Counted from the first letter of the stretch, positions 5,562-13,103 are shown. The stretch is DNA of 13,256 nucleotides from an uncultured Clostridia bacterium (GCA_946610635.1 CAMOCI010000004.1:1-13256), one strand, 5' to 3'. Program-made: numbers and translations. The notes: generated by a model from the sequence alone, not told the origin.

Positions 5562-7979
5562 ATGAACACATTTTTGTTTGATGCAGAAGTTGATACAGAA
5601 ATAAACATTTTATCAAGTGCGTTTGTGTTTAGCAAAACAGAAAACTGCCTGATAGAAACAAAGCACATTTTGAATGTGGACTTTTTTATGAGCAAAATAG
5701 CAGAACAATTAATTTATTTGATTTCACAAAAAAAATTAAATGATAATGTATCTAATTTAAAAATAGAAGTAAATGGTAACAAATTTCAATTTTTGATAAA
5801 AATAAATTTTTTTAACGAACCAGATAAATATAATGAAATAGTATTTGTTAAATATTTAGATAGTGTTGTAGAAAAAAGAACAAACGATACAAGCGTTAGA
5901 GATTTTTTGCAAAAAAACAATAAGTTTAGCATCAAAGTTTATAAAATTGATAATTTAGAAAATGTAAATTTAAACAAAAAATATAGGCTTTTTTATGAAC
6001 AAAACGTAAACTTTCCTATGTTGTCAAATAATCAATTAGATTTGATAAAAATTGCCGACCAGCATGTTATAATTCAAGGGGTAGCAGGTAGTGGAAAAAC
6101 CAATGTGTGCATAGAAAAACTTATTTGGTGTGCACTAAAAAATTATGGCGGTAAAGTTTTGTACACAACTTTTTCTAGAGGACTATTAACCGATACCAAA
6201 TTAAAGTTAGATTATTTTAAAAATAGCATTGTAGATTTTTTAAAAAGATCTGAAACCAACAAAGTAATATTTTTGGATAATGACCACAAAACAGCTATAG
6301 AAAACTATTTGGGTGTATTTTTATTTGCTAATGATGAAGAAGTTAAAAACAAACTACAAAAGATAGTTTACTTTTTTGAAAATAATGTTGAGTATCTTTT
6401 GATTAGTGATTTATATAACAAATATTTTAAAGAAAAAACTTTTGCAGATGAAAACTACTTTGTAAAACAATATTTACCAAATATCAAAAACTATAACATA
6501 GAAAACTCATTATCAAAACTTAAAAATATTTCAAACGAAGTTATTTTTAAAGAAATATATGGTTTAATTTTTGGTTTTTGTGATGATGAAGAAAATATCA
6601 TTACAAAAGAAAAATATATTGAGTTAAGACAAAATAATTTTACCAAACAAGAGTGCGAAGTTATTTATCAATTATCACAAGATTATAAAAAGCATTTAGT
6701 ATCCAATAACATAACGGACAACAATTTGGCTAGTTATGAAATGCTACAAAACTATCAAAAATTGCCAAGATATAGTTTGATTATTGCAGATGAAGTGCAA
6801 GATTTTTCACAAGTTACATTGCTACTGTTTAAAAAGATTGCGTTAAAACTATTTTGTGCAGGTGATGCATTGCAAATGATTAATCCAACATATTTTAGCT
6901 TTGGTTATCTTAAAAAATTGCTATACGAAAAAGATATTATTTCTGTTGCAGAGTTAGAGAATAATTATAGAAACTCAAAAAAAATACAAGAAATAATAAA
7001 CGAACTAGAAAAAATTAATACAAGTAAATTTGGAACACATAATTTTGTAACAACGGGTAAAAGCGTTGACGACGCCTACAAAACACAGGTAGTTTATGCA
7101 TGTGATGAAAATATCATTAAAGAAGTTGCTAAAAATAAATTTGATAACTTTACAATTGTTGTAGCAAGCCAACAAAAAAAGAAAGAACTAAGAAATATCT
7201 TAAAAAATCAAGAAATTTTAACTGTGGCAGAGATTAAAGGACTTGAAAGAAATACAGTTTTGCTATATAATTTGCTTACAGATAATATTGATAAGTGGAA
7301 CTATTTAGATAGAATAACTTTAAACAAAAAAACTGCTGATGAAAACTCTGTATTTAGATATTACTTTAACATATTTTATGTAGGACTATCTAGGGCAAAG
7401 CATAACTTGTTTGTTTTGGAAGAAAAAAACTTGCCATCTTTTAAACAATTTTTTGAAAAAGAATTTGATTGTAAAGACAAAAAAACTTTTGTTGGTTCAC
7501 TACTAAACACTATTGGCAAAGTAGAATTTACAGAACAAGAATATTTAGACAGAATTGCCCAGTTTATTAAACTTGAACAATATGACAATGCAAGATTTTC
7601 TGCTAACAGGCTAACAGATGACATTAAAAGAAAAAAGCAACTTGTTATTATTGATGTAAACGAAAAATATGTTCATGATGGAAAATATCGAGAAGCGGGA
7701 ATAAAGTTTTGGGAAGCGGGACTTATTGACGAGGCAAAAAAACAATTTACTTTATCGGGCGATAAAATTTTGATAGACCTAATTGATGCGGTATCTCAGA
7801 ACAATCAAGCAAGTCTTAACTTTGAAATTATAAAATATTTTACTGATGTGCATGATAACAAAGTTGCAGGTAACTTTATTGTGGAAACAATAAAAAGAGA
7901 CGTTGTGGAACAAATGAATAATCAAAAAGATTTAAACAATAAATTTAAAAAATTGAGAGGTAATAAAAATGGAAAATGA
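5562..7979 (+). CDS. Superfamily 1 UvrD/Rep-like helicase with helical-repeat C-terminal region
   Basis: The 805-residue protein has a novel N-terminal region (about 1-150) and then the ordered SF1 motifs. These are a Q-motif-like NNQ (Q158), Walker A GVAGSGKT (173-180), Walker B/motif II IIADEVQDFS (407-416, D410 and E411), motif III AGDALQMI (433-440), motif IV NNYRNS (R470), motif V TVAEIKGLE (554-562) and motif VI FYVGLSRAK (R611). All key ATPase residues are intact. Only about 84 residues separate motifs IV and V, too few for the 2B subdomain of UvrD/PcrA, while about 225 lie between motifs I and II. Residues about 655-735 look like TPR-type helical repeats (EQYDNARFSANR, GKYREAGIKFWEAG). 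The start has AAAGGA 5 bases upstream. Nucleic-acid translocation is inferred from the family; substrate (DNA or RNA) is not clear. Confidence 0.9.
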   Translation: MNTFLFDAEVDTEINILSSAFVFSKTENCLIETKHILNVDFFMSKIAEQLIYLISQKKLNDNVSNLKIEVNGNKFQFLIKINFFNEPDKYNEIVFVKYLDSVVEKRTNDTSVRDFLQKNNKFSIKVYKIDNLENVNLNKKYRLFYEQNVNFPMLSNNQLDLIKIADQHVIIQGVAGSGKTNVCIEKLIWCALKNYGGKVLYTTFSRGLLTDTKLKLDYFKNSIVDFLKRSETNKVIFLDNDHKTAIENYLGVFLFANDEEVKNKLQKIVYFFENNVEYLLISDLYNKYFKEKTFADENYFVKQYLPNIKNYNIENSLSKLKNISNEVIFKEIYGLIFGFCDDEENIITKEKYIELRQNNFTKQECEVIYQLSQDYKKHLVSNNITDNNLASYEMLQNYQKLPRYSLIIADEVQDFSQVTLLLFKKIALKLFCAGDALQMINPTYFSFGYLKKLLYEKDIISVAELENNYRNSKKIQEIINELEKINTSKFGTHNFVTTGKSVDDAYKTQVVYACDENIIKEVAKNKFDNFTIVVASQQKKKELRNILKNQEILTVAEIKGLERNTVLLYNLLTDNIDKWNYLDRITLNKKTADENSVFRYYFNIFYVGLSRAKHNLFVLEEKNLPSFKQFFEKEFDCKDKKTFVGSLLNTIGKVEFTEQEYLDRIAQFIKLEQYDNARFSANRLTDDIKRKKQLVIIDVNEKYVHDGKYREAGIKFWEAGLIDEAKKQFTLSGDKILIDLIDAVSQNNQASLNFEIIKYFTDVHDNKVAGNFIVETIKRDVVEQMNNQKDLNNKFKKLRGNKNGK

Positions 7980-8685
7980 AATGCAGATTAAAGAATTAAT
8001 TAACGCTTTTGTTGAATATAGAAATTTGTTTACACCTATCGAGCAAAATTTGCGCAGTTTTGCCGATACCTATGAAAATATGAGAACTGATATACAAGCG
8101 TTAAGTCAGTCTTTTGATGGCAATATTCAAAAAAAGTTAGATGCTATATACCAAGACCTATCAAAGCAATTTGAAAAATCAAAAGACTTATCTTCTCAAA
8201 TTGACTCTTTTAAGCAAAAAACTGATAAATTTGGCACAGAAATGAACAAACTTTTATCACTCTTTGAAAATATTGAAACAAAAATTAACAAAATTGATGA
8301 AATTGAAAATCGTGCTGTTAGCCAAATAGAAAAATTAGATGCCATTGTGGAACAAAAAAAGAAAAGTTACAATCTTAAAGACTTGGAAAGAAATTTGGAA
8401 GCATACAACACTAATGTTCAAAAGATTAATGATTACATTAACAAAGATATTGCTGTAAATTTAAAAAATAATGATGAAAAGATTAGTATCATAAAAGATA
8501 AAAGTGAAAGCGTGCTAGAAACATTATTAACTGAAAAATCTAACATAGAAGAACTGGTTAATAGCTATAAACAAACAAACCAATTACTTAAAAATATCAC
8601 AGAAAAACAAGATGTTAATCAGCAATACATTTTTGATTTGATTGACACTTGGGCAAAAGATAGAGGCGTAAAAACAAAAAAGTGA
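7969..8685 (+). CDS. Coiled-coil protein of the release-factor/helicase operon
   Basis: The 238-residue product is not recognised. Nearly the whole length is predicted helix with heptad-like spacing of Leu and Ile (for example ENIETKINKIDEIENR near 102-117 and VEQKKKSYNLKDLERNLEAY around 126-145). There are no cysteines, no membrane segment and no catalytic motif, so a structural or adaptor role is most likely. The ATG at 7969 overlaps the helicase gene by 11 bases; GAGAGG lies 8 bases upstream, which favours this start over the in-frame ATG at 7981. The overlap implies coupled translation with the helicase and suggests that the two products work together. Coiled coils of this kind are also found in chemoreceptor- or phage-tail-like proteins, but nothing specific points there. 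Confidence 0.8.
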   Translation: MENEMQIKELINAFVEYRNLFTPIEQNLRSFADTYENMRTDIQALSQSFDGNIQKKLDAIYQDLSKQFEKSKDLSSQIDSFKQKTDKFGTEMNKLLSLFENIETKINKIDEIENRAVSQIEKLDAIVEQKKKSYNLKDLERNLEAYNTNVQKINDYINKDIAVNLKNNDEKISIIKDKSESVLETLLTEKSNIEELVNSYKQTNQLLKNITEKQDVNQQYIFDLIDTWAKDRGVKTKK

Positions 8686-8693
8686 GGTAAAGT

Positions 8694-10547
8694 ATGACAC
8701 AAAAAGAGACAAAACAGCTTTTTGATGCAGTCAAGGCAGACGACTTGACTTCTTTTTGTGAACTTACTGACAAAAAAAATTTAAACATATCTTTTGGACG
8801 TTTTCCACTACTCTCTGTTTGTTATATGTACAATAGCAAAAAAATAATAAAGAAATTTGAAAAACAGCTTTTAAGTTTAAACTCGTTTGAATATATTTAT
8901 GAACCGTTTGAGGTATATATAAAGTTTAGGTCTATTGCAGGTAAAGGCATAAGAGTTTATGCAAATAAAACTAATCTAATAATGCCACTAGAAATGCTTG
9001 CTGTTTTGCATAAAGACTTTTTACTAACAAAAAAATATAAAAATGGTGGTAAATCAACCACAACAACTGAAAATTTACAAAAGATTTACGAATTAAATAA
9101 TCAAAAAATAAATATAACAGAAAATAAAATTAAAGTATCACACAAAAAGTTATCTCATAAACAAAAATTAACTTTGTTGATATCAAACTGCAGTTTGGCT
9201 TGTGTAATACTAATAACAAGTTTAACTTTACTAATAATTGCAAATATCTATGGGCTTGGCACATCTTTTAGCCCAAGAAAGATATTTGGTGAAAATGATT
9301 TATTAAAACTAAATGGTAAAAGTTGTTATGCCACATTATTAAATGATTTAACTTTTGATAATAACTATTCTTTGGATAGTTTTTCTGGTACTCTATATGG
9401 TAATGATAAAACAATAATAATAAACTCTAACTACTCTAACTATTTTTTGCAAAAATTAAATGGTAGAATTGAAAACTTAAACATTATTTATACAAATGAT
9501 ATACAAAAAACACTTAATGGTAATTATGGACTTTTTGTTGAAGAAAATAATGGCGAAATAGAAAATGTTAAAATTACATGCAATCAACATATTAAACTTA
9601 CAAATGAAACAGGCATAATAACTTTTTGCGGAATAGCCACAACAAACAACAAATACATTCATAACTGCGAATTAAGTTTTGATGTAGATATAACAAGTAC
9701 AACAACTGCAGATAACTGCGCTAGTTTTGTTTCTATATCTAACTATGGCACAATAAGTGGTTGCAAAATAGCGCAAAATGCAAAAATAAAAACAACTAAT
9801 GTAGATTTAGGTGGAATAAGTTATTATAATTACGCTAATGCAGAAATATCTAGTTGCGAAAACAATGCAGAACTGTCACAAAACACACAAAATGAAGGTT
9901 GGTCGCCAAACGTTGCAGGTATTTGTGCAATTAACTTTGGTAGCATTTCAAACTCAATAAATAACGGAAAACTAAATTGTGAACATTTAACTGAAACAAA
10001 AGCAAACAGTTCAATTTTTGTGGCAGGAATTGTTGCACAAAACTTTGATTTAATTTATCATTGCAAAAATAATGGTGATATATCAGCAAACAGTAAAGTT
10101 ATAGCAATTTATGCTGGTGGTATATCTGCTTACACTGCACAGCAAAACAATAGTTCGCCAAAATTAAATGGTTGTGCGTCTAATACTAGCTTTAATATAG
10201 TAAAACAAGACGACACTGTTTTTGCATATTGTGGTGGTATTTCTGGCTTTATGGTTGGTGAAATTTTAGATTGCTACACTTGTTGTGAATTTGAACAAAT
10301 TTATAGCCAAGAAAAACAAAACATGTTTGCACTTATGATAGGCGCATCTAGTGGTCAAGCTTATTTTGGTAAGATAAATTTATATTTACAAATATCCAAT
10401 ATTCACTGCTTAATATCCGAAAAATGTGACAAGCCACTTGCTATTGTTTATACAAACATGGGTTATAGTTATGTTGAAACATTAGATGCAGATGTTACAA
10501 ACCATTCTGTTAAAACTGAAATTGAAGAGTTAGATATATACTGGTAA
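8694..10547 (+). CDS. Single-pass membrane protein with cytoplasmic N-domain and GLUG-like outside repeats
   Basis: The 617-residue protein has three parts. Residues 1-155 form a soluble domain; the start (KQLFDAVKADDLTSFCELTD ..) faintly resembles an ankyrin-type helix pair. A basic stretch (HKKLSHKQK) precedes one membrane helix at about 159-186, which by the positive-inside rule leaves the N-domain in the cytoplasm. From about 250 to 535 there are some eight repeats of 24-35 residues with pattern (A/G)GI..(x)G.I..C.NN(G/A), for example AGICAINFGSISNSINNGKL (408-427) and GGISGFMVGEILDCYT (514-529). These resemble GLUG repeats, which build beta-helical surface domains. Many repeats carry a cysteine, unusual for an exported domain. 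GAGG overlaps the previous gene's stop and sets the start at 8694. It is the last gene of the operon. Ligand and role are unknown. Confidence 0.8.
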   Translation: MTQKETKQLFDAVKADDLTSFCELTDKKNLNISFGRFPLLSVCYMYNSKKIIKKFEKQLLSLNSFEYIYEPFEVYIKFRSIAGKGIRVYANKTNLIMPLEMLAVLHKDFLLTKKYKNGGKSTTTTENLQKIYELNNQKINITENKIKVSHKKLSHKQKLTLLISNCSLACVILITSLTLLIIANIYGLGTSFSPRKIFGENDLLKLNGKSCYATLLNDLTFDNNYSLDSFSGTLYGNDKTIIINSNYSNYFLQKLNGRIENLNIIYTNDIQKTLNGNYGLFVEENNGEIENVKITCNQHIKLTNETGIITFCGIATTNNKYIHNCELSFDVDITSTTTADNCASFVSISNYGTISGCKIAQNAKIKTTNVDLGGISYYNYANAEISSCENNAELSQNTQNEGWSPNVAGICAINFGSISNSINNGKLNCEHLTETKANSSIFVAGIVAQNFDLIYHCKNNGDISANSKVIAIYAGGISAYTAQQNNSSPKLNGCASNTSFNIVKQDDTVFAYCGGISGFMVGEILDCYTCCEFEQIYSQEKQNMFALMIGASSGQAYFGKINLYLQISNIHCLISEKCDKPLAIVYTNMGYSYVETLDADVTNHSVKTEIEELDIYW

Positions 10548-10627
10548 ATTAATTTATTATTACAAACTCTTTATAAAAATATAAGCATAAATCAAATATT
10601 AATAATATAAAAATAAAATATAAAATA

Positions 10628-10663
10628 AAAAAACATTGTTAAAACTTTGTAACAATGTTTTTT
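10628..10663. terminator. Bidirectional intrinsic terminator between the GLUG gene and the 35-residue gene
   Basis: A 14-bp stem (10628-10641 with 10650-10663; core ACATTGTTA / TAACAATGT) has an 8-base loop. The T-rich arm serves plus-strand transcripts from the GLUG gene, and the A run on the left serves minus-strand transcripts. The stop codon of the small gene (10662-10664) overlaps the stem. Confidence 0.85.
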
Positions 10664-10769
10664 ATTCTTCATCATCTGATTTTGCATCTTGGCTGTCTTG
10701 TTTGTTTCTTTCATAATTTTCTTTTTGAACAAACGCAAGAACTAATGCATCAAGTTCGTAATCTTCCAT
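10662..10769 (-). CDS. Acidic 35-residue small protein
   Basis: A short frame encodes MEDYELDALVLAFVQKENYE followed by RNKQDSQDAKSDDEE. The full anti-16S match AAGGAGGT (10776-10783) lies 6 bases upstream of the ATG at 10769, and a good promoter (10802-10830) and a terminator (10628-10663) flank it. This complete set of signals around so short a frame is the evidence that it is a real gene. The N-terminal half could form an amphipathic helix (LDALVLAFV) and the C-terminal half is very acidic and polar. There is no membrane segment, cysteine or known motif. It is monocistronic, lying between convergent GLUG and same-strand cysS genes. Function unknown; a regulatory or partner peptide is a guess. 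Confidence 0.75.
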   Translation of the reverse strand: MEDYELDALVLAFVQKENYERNKQDSQDAKSDDEE

Positions 10770-10794
10770 TTTTCTACCTCCTTAATTTTTAGTG

Positions 10795-10840
10795 AGCCTT
10801 TATTTTAACACAATAAAATTAAAATGTAAAGGCTTTTTTA
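10795..10840. repeat. Inverted repeat with plus-strand T run, overlapping the small-gene promoter
   Basis: AGCCTTTA (10795-10802) pairs with TAAAGGCT (10827-10834), with a further TTTTAA/TTAAAA pairing inside, and is followed on the plus strand by six T. It looks like a plus-strand terminator but lies past the operon's main terminator. The arms also contain the -10 and -35 of the minus-strand promoter of the 35-residue gene, so it may instead be an operator-like element. Confidence 0.55.
10802..10830 (-). promoter_or_regulatory. Promoter of the 35-residue small protein gene
   Basis: The -35 TTTACA (10825-10830) and the -10 TAAAAT (10802-10807) each match 5 of 6 consensus bases and are 17 bases apart. 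The predicted leader is about 26 bases. Confidence 0.7.
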
Positions 10841-10939
10841 AAAAAAATTTACATAATTTTATTATATTAATTTATAAGGTTTTTTGTTACAAAAATAATA
10901 AACTTTTTATTTTTATTTTTTATTTAAACCAGTTATAAT

Positions 10940-10965
10940 AAAAAAGATTGTACTAGACAATCTTT
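10940..10965 (-). terminator. Intrinsic terminator of cysS
   Basis: A 9-bp stem (AAAGATTGT 10943-10951 with ACAATCTTT 10957-10965) and a 5-base loop lie about 20 bases after the cysS stop; the minus strand then runs into T residues (10945-10940). The rest of 10841-10939 is AT-rich and shows no gene. Confidence 0.8.
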
Positions 10966-10969
10966 AATT

Positions 10970-10996
10970 AAAGTTTTTAAAGTTTTTAAAGTTTTT
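10970..10996. repeat. Three tandem 9-base units at the end of cysS
   Basis: AAAGTTTTT occurs three times head to tail (10970-10978, 10979-10987, 10988-10996). On the minus strand each unit adds an in-frame Lys-Leu-stop, so the cysS frame ends in three successive stops. Confidence 0.8.
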
Positions 10997-12398
10997 TTAC
11001 AATTGTACCTTCTCTGGTATCTATTATGTCATATCCCAAAGATTTTATAGATAATCTTATCTTATCTGCTTGCTCAAAATTTTTGTTTTGTTTTGCAATT
11101 TTTCTGTCTTCAATCAACTTTAATACTTCACTTGGTACCTCTTTACTGCCTTGATTTTCTTGTTCATTATTCAAAAAGCCAAATAAATTAATATTAAGTA
11201 CAGTATCAAAGCTCTTTAGTAAAGCTACTTTTGTTGTATCATTCACATCACTCTTTAAAACATCATAAATTGCAGTTATAGCAAGAGATGTATTTAAATC
11301 GTTTGCAAGAGAAGATTTAAACTGCTCGTCAAATTTTTCATAAACAGATTTATCTATGTTAAAATTTTCATTAAAGTTTAGTTTTTTTATTCTATCTTTT
11401 AATTTATCATACATATTTTTAGCAGAATCTAATGTGTCGTAGCTAAATAATAATTGTTTTCTGTAATGAGATAACAAGCAAAAAAATTTATAAACTTCTG
11501 GTGCATAACCTTTTTGTTTTAACAAAGATAAAGTTAAAAATTCTCCTGAACTTTTACTCATTTTGCCACTTTTTGTAATTAAATGCTCAACATGAAACCA
11601 ATATTTGCACCACCTATGTCCAGTATAGCTTTCAGTCTGTGCAATCTCGTTTGTGTGATGTGGAAACCTATTATCAATACCGCCACAGTGAATATCTAAA
11701 TGCTCTCCAAGCGTTTTTAATGAAATGGCAGAACACTCAATATGCCAGCCTGGGTATCCAACTCCCCAAGGACTATCCCATTTAAGTGCTTGATTCTCAA
11801 ATTTAGATTTTGTAAACCACAAAACAAAATCATTTTTATTTTTTTTGTTCTCATCTTCTTCTACTGTTTCTCTTACACCAACTGATAAGTTAGATGCATC
11901 TTCGTTGCCAAATCTATAATACTTGCCAAGTTTAGATGTATCAAAATAAACATTACCATGTGAATAGTACGCATATCCGGTATTTATAAGTTTTGATATT
12001 ATTTTAATATAATCAGCCACACAAGAAGTTGCAGGTACAACATATTCAGGCCATTTTAAATTTAGCATTTCCATATCACGTTTAAAAGCATCAGTGTATT
12101 CTTGCGCAACTTGCATAACTGTTTTATTTTCTCTTTTAGCACCCAAAAGCATTTTGTCTTCACCGGTATCGCCATCACTTGATAAATGGCCAACATCAGT
12201 TATATTCATAGCCCTTTTAACATCATATCCTAAATATCTTAATGACCTTTCCAAAATATCTTCCATTATATAAGACCTTAAATTGCCAATATGGGCAAAA
12301 TGATATACTGTAGGGCCACACGTATACATATTTACTTTTTTTTCATCATAAGGTATAAATTCTTCTATTGTTCTAGTTTCTGAATTATAAAGTTTCAT
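10986..12398 (-). CDS. cysS: Cysteinyl-tRNA synthetase
   Basis: The 470-residue protein is a full-length class I cysteinyl-tRNA synthetase, which charges tRNA-Cys with cysteine using ATP in the cytoplasm. The catalytic core is complete: MYTCGPTVY with zinc ligand C27, the HIGH-type motif AHIGN (H36-N39), NITDVGHLSSDGDTGEDKM at 66-83 in the form used by one clade of the family, YPGWHIECSA (C222), GGIDNRFPHHTNE (H247 or H248 and E251 as further zinc ligands), and KMSKS at 279-283. The C-terminal helical domain binds the tRNA anticodon stem region and ends in the usual ADKIR..L...GYDIIDTREGT. The ATG at 12398 has AGGAGTGA upstream, with 4 bases between AGGAG and the ATG. It has its own promoter and terminator, and no T-box leader is present. 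Confidence 0.98.
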   Translation of the reverse strand: MKLYNSETRTIEEFIPYDEKKVNMYTCGPTVYHFAHIGNLRSYIMEDILERSLRYLGYDVKRAMNITDVGHLSSDGDTGEDKMLLGAKRENKTVMQVAQEYTDAFKRDMEMLNLKWPEYVVPATSCVADYIKIISKLINTGYAYYSHGNVYFDTSKLGKYYRFGNEDASNLSVGVRETVEEDENKKNKNDFVLWFTKSKFENQALKWDSPWGVGYPGWHIECSAISLKTLGEHLDIHCGGIDNRFPHHTNEIAQTESYTGHRWCKYWFHVEHLITKSGKMSKSSGEFLTLSLLKQKGYAPEVYKFFCLLSHYRKQLLFSYDTLDSAKNMYDKLKDRIKKLNFNENFNIDKSVYEKFDEQFKSSLANDLNTSLAITAIYDVLKSDVNDTTKVALLKSFDTVLNINLFGFLNNEQENQGSKEVPSEVLKLIEDRKIAKQNKNFEQADKIRLSIKSLGYDIIDTREGTIVKKL

Positions 12399-12421
12399 AT
12401 CACTCCTATAAATACTAATAT

Positions 12422-12450
12422 ATTATGTAAAAATAAAACTTTTTTGTCAA
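12422..12450 (-). promoter_or_regulatory. Promoter of cysS
   Basis: The -35 TTGACA (12445-12450) is perfect and the -10 CATAAT (12422-12427) matches 5 of 6 bases, 17 bases apart. Transcription would start near 12415, leaving a leader of under 20 bases, too short for a riboswitch. Confidence 0.8.
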
Positions 12451-12588
12451 GATTTTATAAATTAAACATTAAATAAAATTAATAAAAACTTTTTATTTTT
12501 ATTATCACCAACAGTGCTTGCTAAGATAAGATTTTTGATTTTATCACGATTTGGCTATATCCACTTTGCTTGATATAACGCAAGTCAT

Positions 12589-12613
12589 AAAAAACCTAAG
12601 TATTCAACTTAGG
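12589..12613 (-). terminator. Intrinsic terminator of the tRNA-fMet transcript
   Basis: CCTAAGT (12595-12601) pairs with ACTTAGG (12607-12613) around a 5-base loop; the minus strand then has six T (12594-12589). It lies about 73 bases beyond the tRNA 3' end, with no gene between. The stretch 12451-12588 is AT-rich and holds nothing else I can support. Confidence 0.85.
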
Positions 12614-12685
12614 CTATTATGGTTGAAAGAGTGGGTATCCATAAAACAAAAAAACCAACAAACCATAGGTTTTATCGGTTTCAAA

Positions 12686-12762
12686 TGGTTGCGGAGACGG
12701 GATTCGAACCTCGTGACCTTCGGGTTATGAGCCCGACGAGCTGCCAGCTGCTCCACTCCGCG
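12686..12762 (-). tRNA. Initiator tRNA-fMet (anticodon CAT)
   Basis: A 77-base gene with encoded CCA. The initiator hallmarks are visible: an unpaired C1-A72 at the top of the acceptor stem, three G-C pairs next to the anticodon loop (GGG CTCATAA CCC), and otherwise complete acceptor pairing (GCGGAG with CTCCGC). It delivers formyl-methionine to start codons. It has its own consensus promoter and a downstream terminator. Confidence 0.97.
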
Positions 12763-12802
12763 ACATAACGTTTAAACTTAACAATGTTAAACAAACACGT
12801 GA

Positions 12803-12831
12803 ATTATATCATTATAATTGTGGTTTGTCAA
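12803..12831 (-). promoter_or_regulatory. Perfect consensus promoter of tRNA-fMet
   Basis: TTGACA (12826-12831), 17 bases, TATAAT (12803-12808): both hexamers match the vegetative consensus in full. The expected leader before the mature tRNA is about 33 bases. Confidence 0.9.
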
Positions 12832-12967
12832 TAGGTTTTGTATAAAAAATTGTGTTTAAATTTGTATTATTTTGTTATACTTTTAAATACAAATATAATT
12901 TTTTTAAAATTTAAAATTTTGATTATAAAAAAACTTAATCTTTCTTAAATTTTTTTTTGATTTATTG

Positions 12968-12996
12968 TTGACATTTAGTAAAATCTATATTATAAT
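12968..12996 (+). promoter_or_regulatory. Perfect consensus promoter of the tRNA-Met/tRNA-Glu unit
   Basis: TTGACA (12968-12973), 17 bases, TATAAT (12991-12996). The tRNA-Met starts 14 bases after the -10. The 12832-12967 stretch between the two divergent tRNA promoters is AT-rich and shows no gene. Confidence 0.9.
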
Positions 12997-13010
12997 AAGT
13001 CAGTTAGTTT

Positions 13011-13087
13011 GGCGGTGTAGCTTAGTTGGTTATAGCGTTCGGCTCATACCCGGGAGGTCGGTGGTTCGAGCCCACCCACCGCTACCA
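13011..13087 (+). tRNA. Elongator tRNA-Met (anticodon CAT)
   Basis: A 77-base gene with encoded CCA. The acceptor stem GGCGGTG pairs with CACCGCT, with a G1-T72 wobble as in Bacillus elongator tRNA-Met. The anticodon loop is CTCATAC, in a stem with two G-T wobbles (TTCGG with CCGGG). A paired first position and lack of the triple G-C stem distinguish it from the initiator. The body differs from tRNA-Ile(CAT), which usually begins GGACC or GGGCC, so Met is the better call. Confidence 0.93.
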
Positions 13088-13103
13088 TTAAAATTTTGAA
13101 TAC

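Noticed and set aside
7376..7624. Minus-strand open frame of 82 codons inside the helicase gene
   Set aside because: It is antisense to the conserved helicase motif VI region, lacks a ribosome-binding site and resembles no protein.
12555..12580. Inverted repeat TATATC/GATATA between cysS and the tRNA-fMet terminator
   Set aside because: The arms are short and AT-rich and expected by chance at this base composition; no T run or other signal accompanies them.
12399..12685. T-box riboswitch or other leader control of cysS, common in Firmicutes
   Set aside because: The promoter lies about 25-50 bases before the start, leaving no space for a T-box; the hairpin at 12589-12613 faces the same way but serves the tRNA-fMet transcript upstream of the cysS promoter.
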